Source of the DNA: Lamellibrachia columna
Lineage: Eukaryota > Annelida > Polychaeta > Sabellida > Siboglinidae
Direction: 5' to 3'
Length of the DNA stretch: 64,000 bases
NCBI GenBank assembly: GCA_963662155.1
Contig: OY759270.1
Location: 14,477,008 to 14,541,007, forward strand
Position numbers and translations under genes: made by a program. This document shows positions 1 through 10,940 of this stretch, in pieces; position 1 is the first letter of the stretch, and the number at the start of each line of letters is the position of its first letter. The notes below the pieces were generated by a model. It worked only from the letters and a program-made list of their open reading frames with translations, ran no database searches and was not told the DNA's origin.

Positions 1-31
1 TGAAGCTCGGGAGCCAGTCTTCATTTTGTGC
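1..31 (-). repeat. 31-bp copy of part of the integrase exon at 6085-6115
   Basis: Bases 1-31 are identical to 6085-6115, inside the integrase exon of the Ginger-like pseudogene. The match stops abruptly at base 31. The rest of this second copy, if any, lies outside the window to the left, so the element family probably has another nearby member. This is a nucleotide match only; no coding claim is made here. Confidence 0.8.
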
Positions 32-496
32 AATTTTCACCGACTGCACTATTTCTCATTTGCATTATTTAAATTGACCCAGTAATTTTCAAAGAATACT
101 GTTAGAATAATACCTCTATTATAAGTGTGTTGCTTTGTGAATTTGTTACTTGAAGTTAGCAATGTGTCAGACATGCAGATTTTTTAATCCGTTCGTGGAC
201 CTTCATTATTCTGAATATGAAATTCAAATAGGCTATTCACATAGTAGATAGTTTGAAGTAAAATAATGTCCAGATTTGACGAGCTATTATATTGAGAAGC
301 AATTTTAAAAGACTGCAGTGGTGTTACGTCTAGTGAGCATATATCGTTAGATTATTCCTACTTACACCTTAAAAGCTTCATAATCCAGGTGTTCGTAACA
401 CATGATGTACAGAGTTAAAAAAAGAAGTGTGCCATATATTGTACATAAATGTATTCACGTATAATTAGATAAATTACCCTTATTTTTGTAACTTAC

Positions 497-2290
497 AGAG
501 ATGACAATTTCCTCAAATTGTCTGGCACCAGATACAGGGTTTCGTTGGAGTACAACCCTGTTATGATTGTTGTCTCACATGCCCTCTTTGCCTGTATGAG
601 CAGTGTTTCCACAACCTAAAACGTGAAATGCGTCAGCAATAAATTATTTAATAAATACCATCTATAAGCAATGCATCATAACCGAAAGGTTATTAAAAAG
701 AAAGGACGGTATAGATAGAACAAATAAAGCACAATGATTTGCATTGTAACAAAACTTATAATGTGTTCAAAACCTAACTTCAAAATAGCGTTTTCCATTA
801 AAGTTAGAAGGAAACTGAAATAAAACTTTAGAATTTGACCATTTGTCAACCTCACTTTTGTTCTGACCCTTCAACATGCATGATGTCCAAGGCAAGCCCA
901 TAGACACTGATAGATTGGATAAGGTATCGAATGCATACACAACCTGCTATTTACTTTAGTGATGCTTTCACGACTTTAATTTGTTAATTTATTTATAATA
1001 AACAGAAAAAATATGAGCACAAGAAATAGCTGTGAGGTGGCAATTTTGGCAAATACTGGACGAGGTGGGTACCAAAGACAGCGAGGTGGCCCACCTGCAC
1101 AAGTGAAAATCTACCATATATTTCAAGAGCAAATGTTTCACTACAACATATCTCAATAGCATTGTTTGGTATCTTACCCCAGGACATGCCGAGGCAAGGG
1201 CAGCATAGTCGGTCAATAGTCTAAGGCGTTGTCCCCTCAGTGCTGCACAATGTCGTGCATACTTCGCTGAAATGCGGCCTGCTCTAAAAATAGATCAAAT
1301 ATCATTTGTAGAGATACATAGCACTTAGTTTGATGTATAAATATAAATGTGACTGCAATTCCTACAATGTATATGTAAAAGCAATTTGACAACACTACTT
1401 TTGTTTTAAAGAATGATCATTATTTTTGTGTAAGATCTTGAGGCTCCTGTCTGCACTCCTTATAATTATAGGAGTTATAGTGTACATTTAGTAAAAATTG
1501 TCTTGCCTCTCAAGCCGTGAATTATAGTCAGGCTAACGAAAATGTTACCATGGATTGCTCCCACTAAGAGCGATGAAAATCAGGCATGACTTTAAGTAAC
1601 AGTTACAACAAAAACACTTGATGGAAAATATCCCCCTATGCATACAATAAGAAAATATAACTTAATTCTTTAGAATAAAAATTTGTTTTCTCGGACCTCC
1701 AAAAATCCATTTCTACACTTTTTTGGACATTGGTCCTATAGATGCTACATGGTGATGGCTTGTTTTGAAATTTAAAGCCTGAAGATTCTAATTATAATAT
1801 ATATTATAATAGCTAACTTACTTGGGTTCTTGGAATGTGAACATGTCATGAAGGTCGCTGAGCACAATGTCCCTCACCTGTAAACACATATAAAATTTAA
1901 CATCTTATAATTTCAAACCCTGCAAAATTCCATTAATATGTGATTGCTGTATTATAGAGTGACATTTGCAGACATGTATTTTAATAGTCACATTTCTACA
2001 TGAAAATGAGGGATATGCAAATGAATTAGGGATGATAGAATACATAATTTGCATGATAGATGTCCATACTAATATTGATGGAAAGTTAATCAAAATCCAT
2101 AAAATATTAGCTAAGTTACGAAGTGTTTGATTTTGCCATTTTACGGTTACCATTATTGTCTTAAGTATTGCTACCTTATCAGCAAACTGTCTCTTTGTGC
2201 ATGTTGTAATGAGAGCGTAGGCCTCTTGTACATGTGGGGCAACTTTGTCAGGATTCCACTCCACCAAGTCATCATCCAGTGAAAGAAAAT
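497..2290 (-). CDS. Four consecutive exons of an unrecognised gene (partial)
   Basis: Four minus-strand open segments are bounded by good splice sites: 2290-2175, 1877-1822, 1283-1178 and 615-497. Donors are GTAGCA, GTAAGT, GTAAGA and GTAAGT, and every acceptor is AG. Phases agree at each junction (0, then 2, then 0), so the exons join into one open frame of about 132 codons. Legible pieces are DFLSLDDDLVEWNPDKVAP, VRDIVLSDLHDMFTFQEP, AGRISAKYARHCAALRGQ and ETLLIQAKRACETTIITG. I do not recognise the family. The first exon needs one base from an upstream exon and the last donor leads to a further exon, so both ends are missing. It lies on the same strand as the Ginger-like pseudogene at 4339-6503 and could be host gene or transposon cargo. 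No stop or frameshift is seen. Confidence 0.55.
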
Positions 2291-2512
2291 CTGAAACAAA
2301 ATCATGGGATTTGTACATGTAAAAGAACAGGTGACAATATTGAAAACAAATAGCTTTAAAAAATCATTTGCACACTGTATTAGATAATTCACTACAAACG
2401 CTGGGCTCTAAATTAATGATACCAGTTGTCAGAAAATGTCTTTTTTATTATAACTGCCTGCGGACAAGTAGATTATTTGATGTATTTCTAGCCCTTGACA
2501 AGTGTAGACTTA

Positions 2513-2687
2513 CAGTAAACCTCTCATAAGTCGGAATCAAAGGGACCAAGCGATTTAATCCGAGTTAGGTGAAGATCCGACTTAGACATAGATTTCGTAT
2601 GGGAAATAAATACATTCCAAGTCGGAATTGTGTCCAAGCTGAGCAAAGATACGACTTAGGAGAATCTGACGTATGCAAGGTTGACTG
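2513..2687. mobile_element. Short MITE of pogo/Tigger type with TA flanks
   Basis: The 175-bp segment starts CAGTAAACCTCTCATAAGTC and ends in a near-complementary copy (GACGTATGCAAGGTTGACTG). It is flanked by TA on both sides (2511-2512 and 2688-2689). CAGT termini with a TA target duplication are typical of Tc1/mariner-superfamily pogo/Tigger MITEs. Internal GTCGGA/TCCGAC motifs add further inverted symmetry. It has no coding capacity. Confidence 0.7.
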
Positions 2688-2694
2688 TATTTAT

Positions 2695-3940
2695 AGTTAT
2701 AAAGAAGAATGTTGGATAGTACTTACCTATCTGTCAAAAATATACTATAAAAATATGTGGTCTTAAACTAAACATGCAACAGAATGAACGTTAAAGTGAC
2801 CCGTCATAACAAAAGGTTAGATGAACATAAACTTAAGTCTAATTTGCAACAACAAAGCAACAATTTGTCTGCAAAAAAAACTATAGGTGCTGCATCAACT
2901 CGTCATCAGGTTTACTGGTGCAAAAAAGATCACTTTCAGCAAAGTGTGTTATCGCGGCATGTCAAAAGCCCGATATTTATTCCTGTTGTTGAATTGGACA
3001 AAAATGTACCAAAACAAAAAACAAATTGATTAAGCACCTTTAATTAGGATACGTACCTAAGCACATGTGATCTGTTTGTTTGGAAATCGCCTGCATAATG
3101 ATGCACAAAGACATTTTAGTCATAATGACAAGAAAAATAATTTCTCACTATTGTGTTATGAAAAAAATAATTTCTCACTATTGTGTTATGAAAAAAATAA
3201 AACTTCAAACTACAAAACAGACATTTACCTTAACATAGCACTTTTTCTGTGAGAAGTCAGTCATCCTTTTCACAATCGTGACTCAGATGTGCACACGTGT
3301 CTGCAGACCTATCCAAACAAAGTGAAAAATTTGCTGAGCATGTATAACATCAGAGAATGTGGTTTTTATTATATTTTGGTGAAAATATTACAGCCTATCC
3401 CACCAAAAGAATCAGCATAAATTGTCAACAATTTCCTACATGAAAACATTTAAACTATACCAGTATCTTTCAATATATTTCAACCACATTGAATATATAC
3501 GTACACATGTATAATTATCATATGCATATATTTTACATCTACTGTTTATGCCAAGGGAAATTAAAGATCCCACTCGCGTTATATAAATGCGTATTCTTCA
3601 ATATCATGGCAATTATTAAGTTACACATTAAGTCTAACCTCATGCTGCTTGGGAAATGTGTCTCAAGTCTCAAGTGGTTTTACTCCAAACAGCCCAAACT
3701 TGGGCTAACGCAGGAGTTTGTGGTGGACTGTGCGCATGCGCTGTGGGTGGTACGTTCGATTAAAAGACTAGTATCATTAATGTTGCTGAAATGGTTTTTA
3801 TCTGAGTTTTATTTATTTTATGTATAGGATGTTTAACGAAAGTTTTTTTTAATAGGTTGGTTGTGTGTATGGATACTGTCGCTGCCTTGCCACATGCACA
3901 CATAGACAGTCTCCATACCCACACCATGGATAAGTTTACG
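2695..3940. other. Non-coding stretch with a short direct repeat
   Basis: No supportable gene is seen. A 30-bp unit containing TTTCTCACTATTGTGTTATG occurs twice in tandem at about 3132-3195. Around 3555 the minus strand reads GTGGGATCTTTAATTTCCC, which resembles the tail of SINE central domains. I could not define a SINE body around it. Confidence 0.4.
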
Positions 3941-3949
3941 CTGAGCACT

Positions 3950-4333
3950 GTGTTTTAAAGGCAGTTTAGGTGAGGAGGTGTGGTGAAAGGGAGTTCCATA
4001 ATAGCTTCTTGAAATGATTTTGGGTTTTTTATGTTGGTAATTTTTGATGGAATCATATTCCATATGCGAATGGCTCTGGGATAAAATGAAAAGACCATTG
4101 CATTTATACGACACTTGGGGGCTATGTATTGTCCACGGGTTCGAGAGCGAGTTAGTAGGCCCGGAGGGGGGGTGATCTCAATAATGTTGTTTAGAATTTT
4201 GTAGAAGGTAGTGGCTTGTTTGATAATGCGCCTTCGTTCGAGGGTTGGCCATCCAAGGGCAGTAATTAGATCTGCTGGATTTGTGTTCCGTCTGTAATCA
4301 TTTTTAACAACAACACACCCGATTCTTGAGTGT
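3950..4333 (-). mobile_element. 5'-truncated LINE, C-terminal tail of reverse transcriptase ORF
   Basis: The minus strand reads a continuous peptide typical of the tail that follows the polymerase domain of non-LTR retrotransposons. Key pieces are KNDYRRNTNPADLITALGW, ERRRIIKQATTFYKILNNI and RAIRIWNMIP. It ends at a stop near 3955 and AT-rich sequence follows. The 5' end falls at about 4333, where it abuts the Ulp1-like reading frame of the neighbouring element. This looks like a typical 5'-truncated LINE insertion into an older transposon. The clade is not assigned. Confidence 0.75.
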
Positions 4334-4338
4334 GTTGT

Positions 4339-6503
4339 TCACAGCAGTGATGCAATCTGCATTTTGCAGTGCATGTTGACACTTCTGTTGAGCGAGTCAT
4401 AAACGATGACATCTGCATCCACGTGGGGTGGTGGAGTGGCGACAGTTACCCTGTGCAGTTCTCCATCATGCAGTACATGCACAAACGGTCCACTCGCAAC
4501 AGCGAACTGCAGAACGGCACCGTGAACTGGGTTTTGCAAGCCGGCCATTCCAGGAAATTGCTTCTTCAGCAATTGTAGTTCTACCCATACGTGGTCGTCT
4601 GTCAGCAAACTGAACTCATCTAAAACGAAGTCCACACGCTGCTGTTTTGACGAACACACAACCTTAGCGTTCTTGATGTGTGGCCGCTTGGTTGGCACTG
4701 GCAGCAGTGAGGCAGTCATCGCTGGGCAGGCGGTAGTCGAAAGGAGTGCAACAGCTGGGCGGGCGGTAGTCGTCACGATTGCAGCAGCTGGACGGGTGGT
4801 AGTTGAAACGAGTGCAGCAGCTGGGCGGGTGGTAGTCGTCACGATTGCAGCAGGTGGGCGGTAGTCGTCACGATTGCCGTAGCTGGGCGGGTGGTAGTCG
4901 TCACGATTGCCGTAGCTGGGCGGGTGGTAGTCGTCACGATTGCAGCAGCTGGGCGGGTGGTAGTCGTCACGACTGCAGCAGCTGGGCGGGTGCTAGTCGA
5001 AACGAGTGCAGCAGCTGGGCAGGCAGTACTCATTAATTATTAAGTTAATGATTAGGTGAAGTTAATCACCTCATGCCTGTTATTTGATACAATGGGAAGA
5101 AATATGCAGCACCCAACCAAGAGAAAAACAATAAAAAACATTACTAAAAATACATATAAAAAACAGATAAGTTTACTATACCTTCATGAAACGTGCGATC
5201 TAAATATGGCTTGAGCTGGCCAAAGTTCACTTTGTGCTTCAACAGCACCCCGTCCTTCTCTAAGACCGCCTGATGGTTCGGTCCGACGGTCTTAACCGTG
5301 TATGGACCGGGCCAGTTGGCCTCCAGCTTACCACCTGCATCAGACAAGCATAATGTGATATAGTTCATTAAAATGAGACAACTGACATGCATCCTAACAT
5401 CACCAAAATATGCATATTATTATTTTAATGCTAATAGTAATATATAAAATAATAATAAGCAGCCAAGTGAGAAGTATATTTGTGCCATACCTCATTTATA
5501 AATTCACGACCTTGGTCACTCAGGACGCATTGCGGTGGCCCGTAGGAATAGAAGAGGTCAATGATGGCAGCACTGACATCCCCTGCAGCTTTGCTCTGTC
5601 ACTGTCAATCAAAATTCATCATTGAACATTATTGTACATTTGCACTTCATACATTTGCCATGATAGATACATATACTGTAATCCACATATAAAGCATACG
5701 TCCAAGAGAAGCAAGGAAGCTAGATAATATTGCCCAAAACAGCATCAATGTTAACACTGTCAAATGCAATAGTATTTGAAGAAAGTCAGTTCAATTGGTT
5801 ACAGTGAGGGCTGATAACAAAGTTAGCCTATAGAGTCATTTACCATGTCCATAAATGGATGTGTGAAGGTCGGTAATAAACTGTGCATATAGGAGTGGAC
5901 ACACAATATGATTGAAAGCCAAACAGAACTGTGCAGTGCTATTAGTACCTTAATTGGCCTTGCGAAGACAAACTTAGAAAACAAATCAGTCGTAGTGAAA
6001 ATGTATTTACCCCGTTCTGTTTCGAAGTAAGGCCCCATCAGGTCGATACCTACTACATCCCAGGTACCATCTGTTTTGATGGGCTGAAGCTCGGGAGCCA
6101 GTCTTCATTTTGTGCTGGCATGCGGGCACGCTTTCACCTACAATGTGAAATAGAAAAGAATCAGAAGACATTTTGTTAAATTCACTATAAATATTATGCA
6201 ACACAGAATGCAAGTTTAATCACTGAAAGCCTGAAAGAAATAATCACAATGCTAAATTGTTGACGTCATTACCCGATGATGTAATAGTTTCACCAGCATT
6301 ACATTTATAAAGATAGTATGTTTAACTTACCCAATATATCACATCTTTTGCCAACTTAGTCCAGTTTTTTCAAAGTAACCGTCACGCCCCGATGACCCCC
6401 ACTGCCCGGATCATCGTGGCACTCTCTAAGTGCTGCCTCGATCTCAGTACGGCTGCGCAGTACCAACTGCAGGCCTCCTTTTGCCACAAAACACAACTTT
6501 CCC
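4339..6503 (-). pseudogene. Ginger/gypsy-type integrase with Thr/Pro repeat linker and Ulp1-like peptidase, multi-exon, broken
   Basis: Exons on the minus strand in order are as follows. 6503-6331 is the HHCC zinc-finger half (CHDDPGSGGHRG). 6137-5949 is the integrase start (WDVVGIDLMGP, TTTDLFSKFVFARPIK). 5595-5491 holds the second Asp (VLSDQGREFINE). 5334-5182 is a GPY/F module (NWPGPYTVKTVGPNHQ). 5035-4339 is a Thr/Pro repeat followed by a Ulp1-like domain with the His and Asp motifs (HRVTV, VIVYDSL). All introns have GT-AG ends and phases agree. This architecture is known from Ginger DNA transposons, which can carry Ulp1 or OTU peptidases. Damage is clear. There is a frameshift in an A-run near 6375 and a TGA in 6137-5949. 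The segment that should carry the third catalytic residue (Glu) is missing between 5491 and 5334. The peptidase Gln/Cys end is replaced by a LINE. A domesticated gypsy integrase gene is the alternative. Confidence 0.7.
4735..5035 (-). repeat. 33-bp minisatellite inside the Ginger-like coding region
   Basis: About nine to ten copies of a 33-bp unit (plus-strand core GCTGGGCGGGTGGTAGTCGT) are arranged head to tail. One copy near 4845-4860 is shortened. The unit length is a multiple of three, so long frames stay open on both strands. On the coding minus strand it gives an 11-residue repeat of the type TTTRPAAAIVT. That would form a Thr/Pro/Ala-rich linker between the integrase tail and the Ulp1-like domain. 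Confidence 0.85.
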
Positions 6504-6947
6504 CTGCAACACACACTATCCATTAATTAGTGAATATTATATATTATATAAATATTCAAAATATATTTTTAACTATTGGAGACAAATAACATGAAGAATG
6601 CTTGTCCCAACACTTGTGTGCAAATTATGTGCATAAATTGATAAACTCTACATGCAGATGAACGTTCTACAAATAATTGCTAATATTTCGTAGATCAGTG
6701 TGGTACGTGATAATGATAATATAGTGAACTTAATGCGCCTGTGTCCCCAGGAATCTGAGCTCATAGAAGTATGTGCAGAAGTGGAAATAGAAATAAAGAC
6801 AAAACATTTGGTTGCTGACATTTTTTTACTTAGGAAATAATCATTGTATAATTGCTATACTGGATGAAATATACAGATTCATCGTACGATGGTGCTTGTT
6901 TTGTTTGTTTATTTTCTAACCTGGAAATTTGCATGTGACTCAATATG

Positions 6948-7325
6948 ACCCGTGCTGCCATGCAGAGAAAGCACATTTGTCAATGTCAATATTAGTTTTG
7001 GGGACAAAAAGTTGTTGTGGCACAGATGATCTTAGATTCCTAGGGATATCTGTAAAATGCAAGAAACTAACCAAGTAGGGTGGTTGTTGTGTAGAAAGGG
7101 CCCAATACATAATGGTAGCTAATTTGGTTCGATACACAACCAGAAGGCAGTGGAGCTGTTTAAGTGGAGGAAATGATGTTGAGAAATGAGGGGCTTTGAT
7201 TACAACACATGCCAAACAATTATGTACTCCTTCGAGCTTAGCCAAGTCCTTTTTAGCAACATTGTTTAGCAGTGACTTGCAATAGTCAAGGCGACTACAA
7301 ATTATAGGGGACTTGTGTACTTCGA
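6948..7325 (-). mobile_element. LINE remnant, C-terminal part of reverse transcriptase
   Basis: The minus strand encodes SRLDYCKSLLNNVAKKDLAK, then VHNCLACVVIKAPHFS, LKQLHCLLVVYR and LFVPKTNIDIDKCAFS. This order is the conserved thumb and tail of CR1/L2-like LINE polymerases. The polymerase core is missing upstream and the final segment is decayed, so this is a short relic. A fragment of the same tail type occurs at 15455-15640. Confidence 0.75.
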
Positions 7326-7368
7326 TTTTGCCATTATAACTATAGTTTTGCCTAAATTTGATACCTCA

Positions 7369-7486
7369 GTGCTTTAGTTCCATGGCACATACCAGGGTGC
7401 TATTTGGCCCTCAAAATGCGCTAAGATAGAACATTTTTGTAACATAAATATGCCTGGGATCATATTGAATTATGGAACTAAAGCAC
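7369..7486. repeat. 15-bp perfect inverted repeat, possible MITE
   Basis: GTGCTTTAGTTCCAT at 7369-7383 is the exact reverse complement of 7472-7486, with 88 bp between the arms. No convincing target duplication is seen outside the arms, and the complementarity stops there. A small foldback element or a chance palindrome are both possible. Confidence 0.4.
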
Positions 7487-7859
7487 GGACTCCTGTGACT
7501 GAGCACAGCTCAACTCTATTTCAGATCCTCCACTATGAAAACAATCTGCGTAAGTCAGCTAAATCAAATATCAATGACTGCACATACCTCTCAAACGAAA
7601 CTTCTTTGCAGATCGCTGCACACTGGCTCTAAATGTATTGCTAACGGACGTGTGGCAGAACCCAATTGCAAGGAAATAAAACATGTGATCGAAGCGTGGT
7701 GAATCCGCAGTCAGACCCACACTGGCCACAGCCACAGGCATCGTTTAAAACTGAAAAATTACTTAACATTGTAGGTATATAATATAAATCACACACGCAC
7801 GTGCACGTGCACACAGACACACACAAAACTGGTACACACTCTCAGAGAATACTAATAGC

Positions 7860-10330
7860 CCAGACACTAAATTTAAAGAAGGATTAAGAGATAATTTCCT
7901 CTTCCAACATGTCACACTCCCAACAAGGGGGCGATTAGGAAATAAATCGAACATTCTTGATTTAGTTTTTCACCAATGAAAAAGGTATGATAGATGATAT
8001 AGTGTATGAAAGCCCACTTGGTAAGAGTGATCACTCTGTCCTCATCACTACATTTAGGTGCTATGCAGAAATAGCAAGCCATACACGACTTAAATAATAT
8101 TAAGACCAAGGGGATTATAATAGTATGAAGACGAAACTAGACCACACAGACTGGCGAGATACTTGGCACGAGCACTATAAACCATCAATGGTTAGGTTTT
8201 AAAGAATATATTAAAAAGATAGAGGATGAATTCATCCCTCATCGACTTGTGAGAAATATTAACAGACATAAAGGAAAAGTACCCCTAAACAAGGAATCAG
8301 TAAAGAAAATTAAGAAAAAACACATTTTATGGAAACGTTATATGGAGACAAAAGAAGGAAAATACTATACTGAATATTGTAGGGCTAGAAATCAAGTCCG
8401 TAAATTAACGAGGAGGATACAGAAGGAATTTGAGATGAAGCTAGCAACAGAATCTAAGACAAACCCAAAAGCAGTATGGAAATATATGAACTCCAAAACC
8501 AAGAATCGGGAAGGTGTTTCAGATCTGAACACAGACCCATAAGATCCTAAATCTAGACTCACAGATTCTGATAGGGAAAAGGCAGATGTCCTAGGAAATT
8601 TGTTGTCAAGTGTTTTTACTATAGAGCCAGATGGTGATATCCCTCATATTCCACCAGTGAAGTTAAGGCACAACATGGAAGAATTGACTATTGATGAGGA
8701 AATGATTAAAAAAAGACTTGATAACCTTAATGTGTGTAAATCGGTAGGGCCAGATGGTGTTCATCCTAGGTTGTTGAAAGAGCTATCTAATCATCTATGT
8801 AAACCACTAGCTAGGCTATTTAATAATTCACTGGCTGTGGGTGAACTACCAAAGGAATGGAAACAGGGAAGGATCTCAGCCATATTTAAGAAGGGTAATC
8901 GAAAAAACGTAGGAAATTATAGACCAGTCAGCTTAACAAGTATAATATGTAAATGTATGGAACAATGTGTCAAAGATCATATTGTCAATCATATGATTAG
9001 GAATAAATAATTTAGTATGCAACAATTTGGTTTTATTAAAGGTCGATCTACGGTACTCCAATTATTAAATGTTATTGACTCATGGACCAAAGCTTTAGAT
9101 AGAGGGGAATTTGTAGACGTTGTATATTTGGACTTCATGAAAGCATTTGACACAGTCCCTCACAAAAGATTGATAGGCAAACTTAAATCGTATGGTATAG
9201 AGTATTACACACTAAGATGGATCCAGGCGTTCTTGTCTGACCGGGTACAGCAGGTCAATGTAAATGGTACAAATTCTGAGTGGGCAAATATAACAAGTGG
9301 TATTCCACAGGGCAGTGTCTTAGGACCGATCCTATTTGTTTTATACATAAATGATCTTCCTGAGAATATAGTTTCAAATGTATATATGTTTGCGGATGAT
9401 ACAAAGATTTTCTAAACGATTACTAGTCCACATGACCAGCGTACACTACAGAACGACTTAGATTATTTAACATTTTGGCCAAGTAAATGGTTATTAAGGT
9501 TCCACCCAGATAAATGTAATTTAATGCACGTAGGGAAAACAATACAGCAAGAGTATGCATACAACCTGAAGATAGATAATACTGCCCATGAATTAGGAGG
9601 AATAGAAGAACAAAAAGACATTGGGGTTATAATTGATTAAAACCTAGAATTTGATAAACACATCAACCAAAAAATAAACAAAGCAAATAGTATCATGGCA
9701 GTTATTAGAAGGTCCTTTACAATCCTAAATCAACATAATTTGATGCCATTATATAAAGCTTTAGTTAGGAGTCATCTAGATTATGCAATATCAATATGGT
9801 CCCCTTATAAACAGAAATACAAAGATGCCGTCGAAAATGTGCAAAGACGCGCAACAAAACAGCTTCCTGGTATGAAGAATATTTCTTACGAAGAAAGACT
9901 TCAGAGATTGAAACTTCCTACACTTGCATATAGACAAACTCGTGGTGATATGATTGAGGTATATAAACTGCTCCATGGGAAATATGACAGTGATGTATCT
10001 AACATTGTCAAGCTGCACAAAGACAGTGATACAAAGGAAGGAACAAGGGGTCATAGTTTGAAATTGTTTATAGAACATGCTTGTACAAATGTTAGAAAAG
10101 AAAGCTTCTCACTTAGAGTTACCAGATTATGGAATGATCTACCGGAAGTAGTTGTAACTGCCCCAAGTGTCAACTCATTTAAAAACCGCCTAGATAGACA
10201 TTGGAGTACTGAGGAGTTTCTCTACAACTACAAAGCTGCCTTGCCAGGGAGTCGTAGAAAATTCCAAGGGATAATTGAAGATCTGACCACCGAGGCCACC
10301 GCCTATGGTCAGGAAGAACCTAAGTAAACC
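7860..10330 (+). mobile_element. CR1/jockey-group LINE, ORF2 from endonuclease end to C-terminus, with in-frame stops
   Basis: 7880-8060 encodes the end of an APE-type endonuclease (NILDLVFTNEKG, SPLGKSDHSV). From 8249 to 10327 one frame runs through the linker, the reverse transcriptase and the C-terminal tail. Visible motifs are KSVGPDGVHPRLLKEL, GNYRPVSLTS, YLDFMKAFDTVPH, SGIPQGSVLGPILF and the catalytic box FADDTKIF. The tail includes LVRSHLDYAISIWSP and VTRLWNDLPEVV. The frame is interrupted by about four TAA codons (near 8540, 9008, 9413 and 9638), but I see no frameshift in this part. The endonuclease N-terminus is missing, so the copy is 5'-truncated and dead. The 3' end is marked by short CCTAAGTAAA repeats at about 10318-10340. 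An (AC)n tract lies just upstream at about 7790-7826. Confidence 0.85.
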
Positions 10331-10489
10331 TAAGTAAGTAAATATCGGAGTAAAAATCCAGACTTATGGACAATGCTGATCAACCACGTAGAATTAGAAG
10401 TGCCTCGGGCACTAGTTGGTTACCACGTGTTCACTAGGCGCGCGTTTTTTATATTTGAGTTGGTCAAAGTATATCAACTAGAACCACGT

Positions 10490-10720
10490 TATAATATATA
10501 ATAATAATACTAATGTTTTATTTCAGGCAAGAGCCCATAATATTATAAATACATACAGGTAAAAAAAAAACATACATATACACACATGATGAACAATAGA
10601 GGTACATGTAGTGTGAAAAATATACATATATAAATATATATACATGATGTGTAGTAAAATATATATATAAGATAAGGATAAAAAATATATTTGTATAAAA
10701 GTACAAACATCATGAATTAA
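10490..10720. repeat. AT-rich low-complexity tract
   Basis: The sequence is dominated by TATATA, ATAAT and A-runs. It lies between two LINE copies in opposite orientation. Apparent reading frames here are composed only of Ile, Tyr, Phe and Leu codons and are not genes. Confidence 0.7.
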
Positions 10721-10940
10721 AAGCATACAATTGATCAATCCAATGTTTAATCAATGGACTTTGATAATAAATAAATGAAGATAATTCACAAAAAGTATAT
10801 TGTCAGATTTTTCCAACCGGCATAAAAGGCTAAAAATTTATGAGCGAATACGTTCATTAAAGGATTTAACATAATTAGTAGCGAACATATGGCTTGCAGT
10901 ACAGCGGGGTGACAGGTTGTGTATAATTCTAAAACTGTTG

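Noticed and set aside
10518..10738. Hydrophobic ORFs that look like membrane proteins
   Set aside because: They come from AT-rich low-complexity DNA, and Ile/Tyr/Phe codons dominate for compositional reasons.
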